64,000 nucleotides of DNA, taken from Albidovulum denitrificans. Its GTDB lineage: Bacteria > Pseudomonadota > Alphaproteobacteria > Rhodobacterales > Rhodobacteraceae. A model generated the notes under the pieces. The model did not search any database and was not told the origin of the DNA. It saw nothing but the letters and a program-made list of their open reading frames with translations. This document shows, piece after piece, positions 54,511 through 64,000 of the stretch (positions are counted from its first letter, which is position 1; every line of letters starts with the position of its first letter). The translations under genes were made by a program, and so were the position numbers. Location: contig NZ_PVEP01000003.1 in the NCBI RefSeq assembly GCF_002973535.1, forward strand, positions 248,001 to 312,000, in the 5' to 3' direction.

Positions 54511-55681
54511 TCGCAGCGCCCTGCAATCGCCCGCGCGCCAGCGTGACGGGCGGATCGACGTGCTTCGGGGCCTTGCCCTTGTGATGATCTTCATCAACCA
54601 CGTCCCCGGCACGGTGTTCGAGAACCTGACCAACCGCAATTTCGGCTTCTCGGATGCCGCCGAGGGGTTTGTGATGATCTCCGGCATCTCCGCCGCGCTG
54701 GCCTATTCGGGCGGTCTGTCGGCCAAGCCGCTCTGGCCGGGGATCGCGAAGGTGTGGAAGCGGGCCTGGACGCTTTACCTTACCCACCTGTTCCTGTCCT
54801 TCTGGGCGATCGCCATCGTCTTTGCGACCTGGCGTTTTGGCGGCAGTATCACGCTGGCGCAGAAGGATAACTTCCAGTTCCTCTTCAGCGACCCCTATGG
54901 CGTCCTGATCGGGGTGCCGACGCTGGGGCACCAGTTCGGCTATGTGAACATCCTGCCGCTTTACGCCGTCCTGCTGCTGGCCGCCCCGGCGCTGATCCTG
55001 CTGGGCCGACGCTGGCCGGTCTGGACGCTTGCCGGGTCTGTCGCGCTCTGGTTCGCTGCGGGGTGGTTCCGGCTCGACCTGCCGGCCTATCCGCTTCCCG
55101 GCGGCTGGTTCTTCAACCCGTTCTCCTGGCAACTTCTGTTCGTGATCGGCCTCTTGACCGGGCTGGCGATGAAGCGCGGCGCGCGGTTCGTGCCGTTACG
55201 GCCGTGGCTGGCCTGGCTGGCCTGGGGTTTTGTCATCCTCGCGGTGGTCTGGCTGAAATGGCACGCGCTGGGGCGGGCGGCGGGGACCGCGCTCTGGTGG
55301 GCGGCCAATCACGGCGCGCCCTGGTTCTTTACCGCCTTCGACAAGACATATGTGTCGCTGCCCCGGCTTCTGCATGTCGTGGCCCTTGCCTATGCGATCA
55401 GCACCATCCCCGGATTCCGCCGCGCGGCCGATCATCCGGCGCTGGCGCCGCTGGCGGTCCTGGGGCGGCAGGCGCTGCCGGTCTTCGCGATGGGGACGCT
55501 TCTGTCCTTCGCCGCCCGCGCGGTGAAGGAGCTTGCGGTGATACCGTCGCATATCCTCGACGGGTCGCTGATTGCCGGGGGCATCGTGGTGATGATCGCC
55601 TTCGCGGCCTTCCTCGACCGCAACCGCAAACCATCCGGCGGGCGGGTCGCCACCGGCCCCGCCCTGCCCGCCCGCGCCTAA
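54503..55681 (+). CDS. opgC: OpgC succinyltransferase of periplasmic glucans
   Basis: 392 residues from the ATG at 54503, eight bases before the opgH stop. About ten membrane helices. The N-terminus GRIDVLRGLALVMIFINHVP carries the conserved His, followed by FGFSDAAEGFVMISGISAAL, as in the OpgC acyltransferase family. In R. sphaeroides OpgC adds succinyl groups to glucans. It converges on the saccharopine-dehydrogenase-like gene with a four-base overlap of stop codons. Confidence 0.92.
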   Translation: MPDRSALQSPARQRDGRIDVLRGLALVMIFINHVPGTVFENLTNRNFGFSDAAEGFVMISGISAALAYSGGLSAKPLWPGIAKVWKRAWTLYLTHLFLSFWAIAIVFATWRFGGSITLAQKDNFQFLFSDPYGVLIGVPTLGHQFGYVNILPLYAVLLLAAPALILLGRRWPVWTLAGSVALWFAAGWFRLDLPAYPLPGGWFFNPFSWQLLFVIGLLTGLAMKRGARFVPLRPWLAWLAWGFVILAVVWLKWHALGRAAGTALWWAANHGAPWFFTAFDKTYVSLPRLLHVVALAYAISTIPGFRRAADHPALAPLAVLGRQALPVFAMGTLLSFAARAVKELAVIPSHILDGSLIAGGIVVMIAFAAFLDRNRKPSGGRVATGPALPARA

Positions 55682-56757
55682 CGCCGCCCGCGCAGGCCCG
55701 CGTTGAAGTACTGCCCGGTCTTTGTCGCAAGATAGGCGTCAAGCGGGATGGTTTCCTGCTTCAGGAAGCCTTGCCGCGGCAGCTTTCCGGCCTTCACCAT
55801 CTCGATCACCGCCACGACCGAGGCCGAGGTCGTCCAGGCGATCGCCGTGCGCCGACGACCTGCAATCTCCTGCGGATAATAGGCGCGCACGAATTCGGTC
55901 CGCTTCAACTGCCCGCCGGTCCAGCCCTCGGCGGCGACGTGAAGGTAGACGACATCCTCATCCACCGGCGGCTTGGCATGGGTCAGGATCCTGCCCGCCG
56001 CCTCGCGGTTTTCGCGCATCAGAAGCTCGTGGAAGAAGAAATTCATCAACTGAACATGGCCGGGATAGCGCATGGTCTTGTAATCGAGGTTCTCCACCCG
56101 GTCGGCATAGGTTTCACACATCGTCCCGAGGCCGCCGGAGGTGGTGAAGGCTTCAAGCTTCAGCCCGTCGATATAGATCGTCTCCAACCATTCCATCGCC
56201 GAGACGGTCTTGTGAACCCCCTCCTCGATCACCTCGCAATCGTTGAGGTATTCGTTGACCACACCCTCGGGCGACCAGTTGAAGGCGTATCCAAGAAGCC
56301 CGGTCGGGTTCTGCGGCAGCGCGCCCACGCGCAGGCGGATGGAGCGGACCTTGTCGAACGGTTCGGCCAGATGCGCGCCGACGATGCCGACGAAACCGGG
56401 GGCGAGGCCGCATTGCGGGGCCATGAGGCCCTTCGCGGTCTTGGCGAGGTCGCGGATGTGCTGCGTGGTGGGGACGTCTTCCGTCAGGTCGAAGTAATGC
56501 AGGCCAAGGCCGTGGGCGACGGTAGAGATGCCGATATTCAGGTGATAGGGCAGGCAGGACAGAACTGCCTCCTGATCCTTCAGGATCGCGCCCAGCGCGG
56601 CGGTATCGGTCAGGTCGGCGGTGCGGGTCGGGAAGGGGGTGTCCGCGACCTTGCGCGCGTCGATGCCGGTGACGTCGAACCCCGCCTCCGCCAGCAGCTC
56701 CGCCGCCAGGTGGCCGACCTTGCCGAGGCCGAGAACGGCGACTTTGGTGAATGACAT
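55678..56757 (-). CDS. Saccharopine dehydrogenase-family protein
   Basis: 359 residues from the ATG at 56757 with GGAGAG upstream. The N-terminal Rossmann motif VAVLGLGKVGHLAAELLAEA binds NAD(P). QCGLAPGFVGIVGAHLAE, TSGGLGTMCETYADRVENLD and LDYKTMRYPGHVQLM are family blocks. The likely reaction is cleavage of saccharopine to glutamate and aminoadipate semialdehyde in lysine degradation. The neighbouring aldehyde dehydrogenase would use that product. No lysine-ketoglutarate reductase is seen in the window. Confidence 0.87.
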   Translation of the reverse strand: MSFTKVAVLGLGKVGHLAAELLAEAGFDVTGIDARKVADTPFPTRTADLTDTAALGAILKDQEAVLSCLPYHLNIGISTVAHGLGLHYFDLTEDVPTTQHIRDLAKTAKGLMAPQCGLAPGFVGIVGAHLAEPFDKVRSIRLRVGALPQNPTGLLGYAFNWSPEGVVNEYLNDCEVIEEGVHKTVSAMEWLETIYIDGLKLEAFTTSGGLGTMCETYADRVENLDYKTMRYPGHVQLMNFFFHELLMRENREAAGRILTHAKPPVDEDVVYLHVAAEGWTGGQLKRTEFVRAYYPQEIAGRRRTAIAWTTSASVVAVIEMVKAGKLPRQGFLKQETIPLDAYLATKTGQYFNAGLRGRR

Positions 56758-56883
56758 CGAAACTCTCCTGTCCGTTGGTTTACGGACAGATTCACGCGGC
56801 CGGCCGTCGATTGCGCGCGTCATTTCGGCGGATTGTCAGGGGTTGAGATAAAATATGACGGCACGGCCGGTCATAATGACGAA

Positions 56884-56942
56884 GCCCCGGAGGTGATCCG
56901 GGGCCTCTTGTTTCAACGGAGGTCCCGGATCAGGTCCGGGAC
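56884..56942. repeat. Tandem GC-rich hairpins (REP-like) after the aldehyde dehydrogenase gene
   Basis: GCCCCGGA-GGTGA-TCCGGGGC at 56884-56904 is followed by GTCCCGGA-TCAGG-TCCGGGAC at 56922-56942. Both are perfect eight-base stems. They lie just past the aldehyde dehydrogenase stop (56957, minus strand). They may terminate or stabilise that transcript, or belong to a dispersed palindrome family. Confidence 0.55.
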
Positions 56943-56956
56943 GGCACCGCCTTCTC

Positions 56957-58456
56957 TCAGATGTCGAACTTTACGCCCTGCGCCAGCGGCAGGTCGGCGG
57001 AATAGTTGATCGTGTTGGTCTGGCGTCGCATGTAGCCCTTCCAGGCGTCCGAACCGCTTTCGCGGCCGCCGCCGGTTTCCTTCTCGCCGCCGAAGGCGCC
57101 ACCGATCTCGGCGCCCGAAGGGCCGATATTGACGTTGGCGATGCCGCAGTCGGACCCGACGGAGGACAGGAAGGTTTCCGCCTCGCGCATGTTCAGCGTG
57201 AAGATGCAGGAGGACAGGCCCTGCGGCACGTCGTTCTGGATCGCGATCGCCTCATCCAGCGTGTCATAGCCCATGACGTAAAGGATCGGCGCGAAGGTCT
57301 CGGTGCGCACCGTGTCGGTCTGCTTCGGCATTTCGGCCACGGCGGGCTGCACATAGGCGCCGCCCTGCGGCACGCCCGTCGCAACGGTCTTGCCGCCGTG
57401 GATCGTGCCGCCTTCGGACTTCGCCTGTTCCAGCGCGGCCTGCATCCGGTCGCGCGAGGCGTGGTCGATCAGCGGGCCGATCAGCGTCGTCCCCTTGCGC
57501 GGATCGCCGATGGGCAGGCTGCCATAGGCCTTGACCAGCCGCGCCACCAGATCGTCCTTGATCGAGTTATGCGCGATCAGGCGGCGCAGTGAGGTGCAGC
57601 GCTGCCCCGCCGTGCCGACGGCGGAAAAGACGATGGCGCGCACCGCCATGTCGAGGTCGGCCGAGGGCGCGACGATCATCGCGTTGTTTCCGCCAAGCTC
57701 CAGGATCGGGCGGCCCCAGCGGGCGGAAACCTTCGGCCCGACGATACCGCCCATGCGGGTCGATCCGGTGGCCGAGACGATGGGAACGTCCTTGGAATTC
57801 ACCAGCGCCTCCCCCACATCCGGGCCGCCGATCACCAGTTGCACCAGCCCCTCGGGCGCGTCGCCAAACCGCTTCAGCGCGCGGTCGAGGATCTTCATGC
57901 AGACCATCGCGGTCAGCGGGGTCTTTTCCGACGGCTTCCAGATCACCGGATCGCCGCACACAAGTGCCAGCGCAGTGTTCCAGGACCAGACCGCAACGGG
58001 AAAGTTGAAGGCGGTGATGACGGCGCAGGGGCCAAGCGGATGCCAGGTTTCCATCATCCGGTGACCGGGACGTTCCGAGGCGATGGTCAGGCCGTAAATC
58101 TGGCGGCTAAGGCCCACGGCAAAGTCGCAGATGTCGATCATCTCCTGCACCTCGCCCAGACCCTCGGACAGGATCTTGCCCGCCTCAAGCGTCACGACCG
58201 CGCCCAGCTCTTCCTTCGAGGCCCGCAGTTCCTCGCCCAGCAGGCGGACAAGTTCACCCCGGCGCGGGGCCGGGACCTGCCGCCAGGCCTTGAATGCCTC
58301 CTGCGACGTCGCGATGATCGCAGGCATCTCCGCCGCCGTGGTTTCGCGCACCTTCGCGGCCTCGGCGCCGTCGATCGGCGAATGCACGGCCAGCGTGCCG
58401 CCCGAAATCTCCGCCTCGCTCAGGCCCGCGGCCTTCAGCACATCCTTGTGGCTCAT
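56957..58456 (-). CDS. Aldehyde dehydrogenase, antiquitin type (aminoadipate semialdehyde dehydrogenase)
   Basis: 499 residues from the ATG at 58456 with AAGGGAGA upstream. The aldehyde dehydrogenase active site is GTAGQRCTSLRRL with the catalytic Cys; the Glu is in LELGGNNAMIVAP, and FNFPVAVWSWNTALALVCGD binds NAD. The sequence is like ALDH7/antiquitin, which oxidises 2-aminoadipate 6-semialdehyde to 2-aminoadipate. Between a saccharopine-dehydrogenase-like gene and a glutaryl-CoA dehydrogenase gene, this assignment fits well. Confidence 0.92.
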   Translation of the reverse strand: MSHKDVLKAAGLSEAEISGGTLAVHSPIDGAEAAKVRETTAAEMPAIIATSQEAFKAWRQVPAPRRGELVRLLGEELRASKEELGAVVTLEAGKILSEGLGEVQEMIDICDFAVGLSRQIYGLTIASERPGHRMMETWHPLGPCAVITAFNFPVAVWSWNTALALVCGDPVIWKPSEKTPLTAMVCMKILDRALKRFGDAPEGLVQLVIGGPDVGEALVNSKDVPIVSATGSTRMGGIVGPKVSARWGRPILELGGNNAMIVAPSADLDMAVRAIVFSAVGTAGQRCTSLRRLIAHNSIKDDLVARLVKAYGSLPIGDPRKGTTLIGPLIDHASRDRMQAALEQAKSEGGTIHGGKTVATGVPQGGAYVQPAVAEMPKQTDTVRTETFAPILYVMGYDTLDEAIAIQNDVPQGLSSCIFTLNMREAETFLSSVGSDCGIANVNIGPSGAEIGGAFGGEKETGGGRESGSDAWKGYMRRQTNTINYSADLPLAQGVKFDI

Positions 58457-58457
58457 G

Positions 58458-59489
58458 TCAGTCTCCCTTCGTGACGGTCGCGCGCTGGTCGTCCATACCC
58501 ATGGAGACGAGCAGCGGCGCAGAGTGTTGGCGTGTCTGGAAATCGCTCTTTGAACCCATGCCGCGCCAGCGGCCAAGGATCAAGCTTTGTGCCACAGCGC
58601 CCCCCAGCGTGGTGCCGGGGCCGGTGACGATGAAAAGATCCGGCGCGAATTCCCGCGCGGCGATGTGGATGGCCTTGGTGAAGTCATATGTCTCCGTCAC
58701 CTGATGGCCCAGCGTATAGTCCCAAAGCGCGTGTGTGTCGGTCGCGCCCGGCCACCAGATCGCACCGCGCCCGTCGATCATCGGCAGCTTCGGCTGGCTG
58801 AACAGCGTGGGCGACAGGCGGGCGCGGCCACGTTCGGCGACAGGGGCCTGAAGCGCGGTGTGGAAGGCGGCGTGGTTTGCCAGACGCATCGGGAATCGAC
58901 CCTGTTCCGGCGGAACTTCGGCCTCAAACGCTTTCAGGCCCGCATCGTTCCCGGCAAGCACCAGCATGCCCCCAAGGTCGATGGACAGGCCAAGGATATG
59001 ATCCGGCCGCGCGTCGATGTCTGCCACCTTCGCCAGCAGCCCGGCCTTGCGGGCGGTGTCGGGGACCCAGTCCTCACCCACGCAAGGATGCACCATCTGC
59101 CCGCCGATCAGCGCCTCTTGCATCAGGGTCCCCATGGTGTTGACCACCTCGAACCCCGCTTCGGCGGTCAGCGCGCCGCCGCAGGCCAGGGCCGAATACC
59201 AGCCCATCGAATTGCCGGTAACGGCGACGACCCTGACGCCCTCGATGGCGCGGAAATCGCCCAACGTCGCAGCGTAGATCAGGGCCGAGGCATTGTCGCC
59301 CCGTGTATGCTTCGCCACCGAATAGCTCGCCGCGCCGTCAAGATCGCTCAGCGTTTCCTGGCCCAGCGCGGCGCGGGTACGGTCGAAGGCGGTCAGAAGC
59401 GCGCGATCGGCGAAATGGCGTTTCAGATAGCCAAGCTCGGTCTTGGTATAGGTCCCCCGGCCGGGGCAGATCACGACGGCGGTTTTCAT
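58458..59489 (-). CDS. FabD-like acyltransferase (malonyltransferase fold), stand-alone
   Basis: 343 residues. GNSMGWYSALACGG holds the nucleophile Ser94 where FabD has GHSLGE, and ANHAAFHTAL supplies His210. The overall order matches ACP S-malonyltransferase, but the sequence has drifted: GNSMGW replaces GHSLGE, and TKTELGYLKRHF is unlike FabD. It is coupled by ATGA to the fused E1 gene upstream and abuts the aldehyde dehydrogenase gene. Inference: it may move an acyl group in lysine or glutarate breakdown rather than in fatty-acid synthesis. Confidence 0.8.
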   Translation of the reverse strand: MKTAVVICPGRGTYTKTELGYLKRHFADRALLTAFDRTRAALGQETLSDLDGAASYSVAKHTRGDNASALIYAATLGDFRAIEGVRVVAVTGNSMGWYSALACGGALTAEAGFEVVNTMGTLMQEALIGGQMVHPCVGEDWVPDTARKAGLLAKVADIDARPDHILGLSIDLGGMLVLAGNDAGLKAFEAEVPPEQGRFPMRLANHAAFHTALQAPVAERGRARLSPTLFSQPKLPMIDGRGAIWWPGATDTHALWDYTLGHQVTETYDFTKAIHIAAREFAPDLFIVTGPGTTLGGAVAQSLILGRWRGMGSKSDFQTRQHSAPLLVSMGMDDQRATVTKGD

Positions 59490-61675
59490 GCCTTGCCCCC
59501 CAGCAGCGTCATCGCCGCGTCATAGATCCCGTCCGCCGAAGGCATGGTCGCGGCATAGGCGGGGCCGGTGGCGATGAAACTGTCCTTCGCCGTGATGCGG
59601 GCATGGGGCAGATCGGTGCGTTCGGTGAACAGCGCCATCAACGCCTCGGCCACCCCTCCGGTGCGGCGCGTCTCATCCACGATCAGGATGCGTTTCGCGC
59701 CCTTCACCGCCGCGATCAGCGCGTCAGCGGGCAGGGGCGACAGCCAGCGCATGTCGATCACCCGCGCCTTGACGCCCTTCTCCGCCAGCCGCTTCTCGGC
59801 CTGGCGCGACAGGTAATAGCCGTTCGCGAAACTGACGATGGCAAGTTCGGTGCCATCGCCATGAACACCCACCTCACCGAACGGAATCACCTCATTTCCG
59901 GCGGGATAGAGCCTTATCCAGCCTGCATCCTTCTCTCCATGCAGGTCGCGCATCGGGTAAAGCGCGATGGGTTCGAGAAAGACCACCAGCCGCTGCTCCT
60001 CGCGCGCAAGGCGCACGCATTCGCGCAGCATCATCGCCGCATCCGCCCCGTTCGAGGGGCAGGCGAGGATCAGGCCGGGAATGTCGCGCAAGACGGCGAC
60101 GGAGTTGTCATTGTGGAAATGTCCGCCAAAGCCCTTCTGATAGCCAAGCCCGGCGATCCGCACGACCATCGGGTTGGTGTATTGACCGTTCGAGAAGAAG
60201 GGCAGCGTCGCCGCCTCCCCCCGCAGTTGATCCTCGGCATTGTGGAGATAGGCGAGGAACTGGATCTCGGGCATCGGGATGAAGCCGTTTTGCGCCATGC
60301 CGATGCCAAGGCCAAGGATCGACTGTTCGTCCAGAAGTGTGTCGATCACCCGGTCCGGGCCAAAGCGGGTGATGAGCTTTTGCGTCACGCCGTAGACGCC
60401 GCCCTTGCGCCCGACATCCTCGCCCATCAGGGCAATCTCGGGGTGTTCCAGCATCAGGTCGGTCAGCGCCCAGTTGATGAGGCGGGACATGATCTGCGGC
60501 TCTTCCATCGCCTTCAGATCGCCGCCGAAGGCGCTGGCGCGCGCCTCGGCGCTCGGCCCGTTGGTCGGCTTGCAAGCCCGTTTCGGCGGAATCAGGCTCT
60601 CCATCACGTCGCGGGCCGTTTTAAGCCGCGGCCGGGTCACCGCCTCTTCCGCGATCCGCGACACACGCGCGCAGGTGTCTTGATAGATAGCCAGCGCCTC
60701 GACGGGCGTGAGCGCGCCCGCCTGACCCAGCAGCCGCACGGAATGCAGCAGCGGATCGTTCGCCTCTTCCGCCTCCACCTCCTCGCGCGGCATGTAGGTG
60801 GTGGGCATGTCGGCGCCCGCGTGGCCGTAAAGGCGCACCGTGCCGACATGGAGGAAGGCGGGCTTCTTGCGGCCCCGGACATAGGCGGCCGCCTCGGTCG
60901 CGACACGGAAGGTCTCGAAGATATCCAGCCCGTTGCAGGCGAAATACTTCAACCCCGGCCGCTGCGCGAAATTGGCGGCGATCCAGCCCTTCGGCGTCTT
61001 GGTGGAAATGCCGATGCCGTTATCCTCGCACACGAAGAGAAGCGGCAGGGGGATCGACTGATAGGACGTCCAGGCCGCCGTATTGAACGCGCCCTGCGCG
61101 GTGGAGTGGTTGGCCGAGGCGTCCCCGAAGGAGCAATAGACGATGGAGTCGTCCGGCAGGTCCTGATGTTCCGGCCGGTGCCGCCGCGCCGCGCCGATGG
61201 AATAGGCAGCGCCCACAGCTTTCGGCAGATGCGAGGCGATGGTGGAGGTTTGGGGCGGAATAGAGAGTGTTTTCGACCCCAGAACCTTGTGCCGCCCGCC
61301 GGAAATCGGGTCTTCGGACGAAGACGCGAAGCTGAGAAGCATGTCCCAGGCGATCGACTGCCCCGGCACCTGCGCGGCGCGCGCGATCTGGAACGCCGCG
61401 TCGCGGTAATGCAGGAAGGCGGTATCGGTGGGCCGCAGCGCCGCCGCCACCGCCGCCAGCCCCTCATGCCCCGAGGAGCCGATGGTATAGAACCCCTGCC
61501 CCGCCTTCTGCATCGCCCGGCTTTGCCGGTCGAGCGCGCGCGACAGGCAGGCCGAGCGGAAGACCGAAACCGCCCCGGTCGGCGACAACGGCCCCACGGG
61601 CGCGGCGCCCGGCGGCAGGTCGCCCGCGGCAACCCGTCTCAGGAAGTTTTCGTGAACGATCTCGGCGCGGTCCAT
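59486..61675 (-). CDS. 2-oxoacid dehydrogenase E1, fused alpha and beta subunits (TPP-dependent)
   Basis: 729 residues. The alpha half (about 30-370) has HYRDAAFQIARAAQVPGQ and the TPP motif FGDASANHSTAQGAFN...CEDN (G184, D185, N219; Ala replaces the usual second Gly). The beta half (about 400-729) has MGEDVGRKGGVYGVTQKLI, GFIPMPEIQFLAY and VSFANGYYLSRQAEKRL. It would decarboxylate a 2-oxoacid and pass the acyl group to a lipoyl E2. No E2 or E3 gene is in the window. In this lysine locus 2-oxoadipate, the precursor of glutaryl-CoA, is a plausible substrate; a branched-chain oxoacid is the alternative. Confidence 0.87.
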   Translation of the reverse strand: MDRAEIVHENFLRRVAAGDLPPGAAPVGPLSPTGAVSVFRSACLSRALDRQSRAMQKAGQGFYTIGSSGHEGLAAVAAALRPTDTAFLHYRDAAFQIARAAQVPGQSIAWDMLLSFASSSEDPISGGRHKVLGSKTLSIPPQTSTIASHLPKAVGAAYSIGAARRHRPEHQDLPDDSIVYCSFGDASANHSTAQGAFNTAAWTSYQSIPLPLLFVCEDNGIGISTKTPKGWIAANFAQRPGLKYFACNGLDIFETFRVATEAAAYVRGRKKPAFLHVGTVRLYGHAGADMPTTYMPREEVEAEEANDPLLHSVRLLGQAGALTPVEALAIYQDTCARVSRIAEEAVTRPRLKTARDVMESLIPPKRACKPTNGPSAEARASAFGGDLKAMEEPQIMSRLINWALTDLMLEHPEIALMGEDVGRKGGVYGVTQKLITRFGPDRVIDTLLDEQSILGLGIGMAQNGFIPMPEIQFLAYLHNAEDQLRGEAATLPFFSNGQYTNPMVVRIAGLGYQKGFGGHFHNDNSVAVLRDIPGLILACPSNGADAAMMLRECVRLAREEQRLVVFLEPIALYPMRDLHGEKDAGWIRLYPAGNEVIPFGEVGVHGDGTELAIVSFANGYYLSRQAEKRLAEKGVKARVIDMRWLSPLPADALIAAVKGAKRILIVDETRRTGGVAEALMALFTERTDLPHARITAKDSFIATGPAYAATMPSADGIYDAAMTLLGGKA

Positions 61676-61702
61676 GCCAAAGCCTCATGTCTTCACTGTG
61701 GA

Positions 61703-61761
61703 AAAATACTCCCGCCGGAGGCATCTGGCGGCAAGGCCGGACGCCTCCGGCGGGAGTATTT
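61703..61761 (-). terminator. 19-base perfect inverted repeat between gcdH and the E1 gene
   Basis: AAATACTCCCGCCGGAGGC at 61705-61723 is the exact inverse of 61743-61761, with a 19-base spacer. Read on the minus strand the stem is followed by TTTTTCC, which makes it a strong terminator or attenuator after gcdH and before the E1 gene. One arm also overlaps the GGAGTATTT repeat tail. Confidence 0.75.
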
Positions 61762-61780
61762 GCGCCACGATGAACCCCCT

Positions 61781-62989
<1,209 letters not shown>

Positions 62990-63105
62990 GGCGAAGTCAT
63001 CCTTTGGTGGCGAAAGTGCGGGAATGTGTCGGGTATTCATTATGGGCTGGTTTTGCCCGCCGATACAGCGCTATTCTCACCAAGACATATGAGTATCGCA
63101 CATAC

Positions 63106-64000
63106 ATGGCCCTTCCCCGTCGCCTTTTGCCCTCTGTCAGCCTGCTGCGCGCCTTTGAGGCGGTCGTGCGCACCGGGTCGACCCTTGGCGCCGCGCAAGA
63201 GTTGCACCTGACGCAAGGGGCGGTGTCGCGCCTGATCCAGAGCCTTGAAACACAGGTCGGCGTCACGCTTTTTGTCCGCGACCGCCGCCGCCTGACGCCC
63301 ACGGATGAGGCGCTGGCCTATGCGCGGGACGTGGCGAAGGCGCTTGAACTGATCTCCCGCGCGACGATGCGGCTTGGCTCGCCCACCGGGGGCGGGACGC
63401 TGTCGCTGGCGATCCTGCCGACCTTCGGCACCCGCTGGCTTGCCCCTCGACTGCCACGCTTTCTGGCGGCGCATCCGGGCATCACGATCAACCTTGCCAC
63501 GCGGCTGAAGCCCTTCGATTTCGATGAGGAAGGCTTCGATGCCGCGATCCATTTCGGCATCGGCACCTGGCCCGGCACCGAATCGGTCAAGCTGCTGGAC
63601 GAACGCCTTGTCGCCTGCTGCGCGCCGGGCCTGCTGTCCGGGCGGATGATCGAAGACCCGCGCGATCTTTTCGCGCTACCGCTTCTTCGGCTTGAGACGC
63701 GACCGAACGCCTGGGCGGAATGGTTCGCCCATCACGGCGTTCATGACCCGGTCCCGCAGGGGATGATCTTCGATCAGTTCGCACCGATGATTCAGGCGAT
63801 CATCCATGGCCTTGGCGTCGGGCTGCTGCCAGAGTTTCTGGCCCGCAGCGATCTGGAGGACGGGCGGCTTCTGCCCGTCCATGGCGGTCCGGTCCGGGTG
63901 GAGGGCAGCTATCAACTGGTCTGGCCAAAGACCGGCGCGCGGCACGCACCGCTTCTGGCCTTTCGCGACTGGCTGGTGGATGAGGCCGCCGATCCCGACG
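63106..64000 (+). CDS. LysR-family transcriptional regulator (partial)
   Basis: 298 codons are visible from the ATG at 63106, and the gene runs off the window. The N-terminal winged helix (FEAVVRTGSTLGAAQELHLT, QGAVSRLIQSLETQVG) and an effector-binding domain with HPGITINLATRLKPFDF are typical. It is divergent from gcdH across 116 bases, the arrangement in which LysR proteins usually control the neighbouring gene. It is therefore a candidate GcdR-like regulator of glutarate/lysine breakdown. That is inferred from position only. Confidence 0.88.
   Translation, partial: MALPRRLLPSVSLLRAFEAVVRTGSTLGAAQELHLTQGAVSRLIQSLETQVGVTLFVRDRRRLTPTDEALAYARDVAKALELISRATMRLGSPTGGGTLSLAILPTFGTRWLAPRLPRFLAAHPGITINLATRLKPFDFDEEGFDAAIHFGIGTWPGTESVKLLDERLVACCAPGLLSGRMIEDPRDLFALPLLRLETRPNAWAEWFAHHGVHDPVPQGMIFDQFAPMIQAIIHGLGVGLLPEFLARSDLEDGRLLPVHGGPVRVEGSYQLVWPKTGARHAPLLAFRDWLVDEAADPD

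Overview
The window looks like chromosomal DNA of a Rhodobacterales alphaproteobacterium (Paracoccaceae/Rhodobacteraceae type). GC is high, genes are tightly packed with many ATGA/GTGA stop-start overlaps, and several loci are laid out as in Rhodobacter: petABC for the cytochrome bc1 complex, petP-petR, xseB-ispA-dxs, opgG-opgI-opgH-opgC, and Hint-domain proteins. All 60 genes were assigned from their translations. No insertion sequence, prophage, CRISPR array or rRNA was seen. The only RNA gene found is tRNA-Leu(CAG). The first gene (an RNA methyltransferase) and the last (a LysR regulator) run off the window.

Region by region. 1-6.2 kb (minus) holds two coupled ABC exporter half-transporters, a LysE-type exporter, cca and a CoA-pyrophosphatase-type Nudix gene. 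6.2-9.5 kb holds hslO, a second Nudix gene, and a divergent pair made of a receiver-PP2C phosphatase and an HPt protein. 9.5-14.5 kb carries ilvA, a membrane protein, argG, a small orphan ORF and aroC. 14.6-19.0 kb is a TPP-riboswitch-led thiamine transport operon with two thiB genes followed by thiP and thiQ. 19.0-21.8 kb is petABC (minus). 22-25 kb carries an HpcH/HpaI aldolase, tRNA-Leu, an NDUFA9-like protein and uppP. 25.1-32.4 kb is gltD, two small inserted genes, and gltB.

32.5-35.1 kb is an unusual cassette: a HlyC-like lysine acyltransferase between two Hint-domain proteins. Next come mtgA, a GST-fold protein (FzlA-like), queG and a 64-residue protein. 38-44.3 kb (minus) runs petP-petR-deacetylase-xseB-ispA-ltaE-dxs. 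44.5-47.7 kb has ilvE, a glycine-zipper lipoprotein, and modBC behind a perfect inverted repeat. 47.9-50.4 kb is a coupled three-gene operon: ECF sigma factor, membrane anti-sigma factor with a C-terminal domain resembling a subtilase propeptide, and a secreted S8 protease. 51-55.7 kb is the periplasmic glucan operon opgGIHC. 55.7-64 kb reads as a lysine/glutarate catabolic locus: a saccharopine-dehydrogenase-like protein, an antiquitin-type aldehyde dehydrogenase, a FabD-like acyltransferase, a fused E1 alpha/beta 2-oxoacid dehydrogenase, glutaryl-CoA dehydrogenase and a divergent LysR regulator.

The strongest candidates for new biology are the sigma/anti-sigma/protease operon, the Hint-HlyC-Hint cassette, and the FabD-like protein coupled to the fused E1 in the lysine locus.
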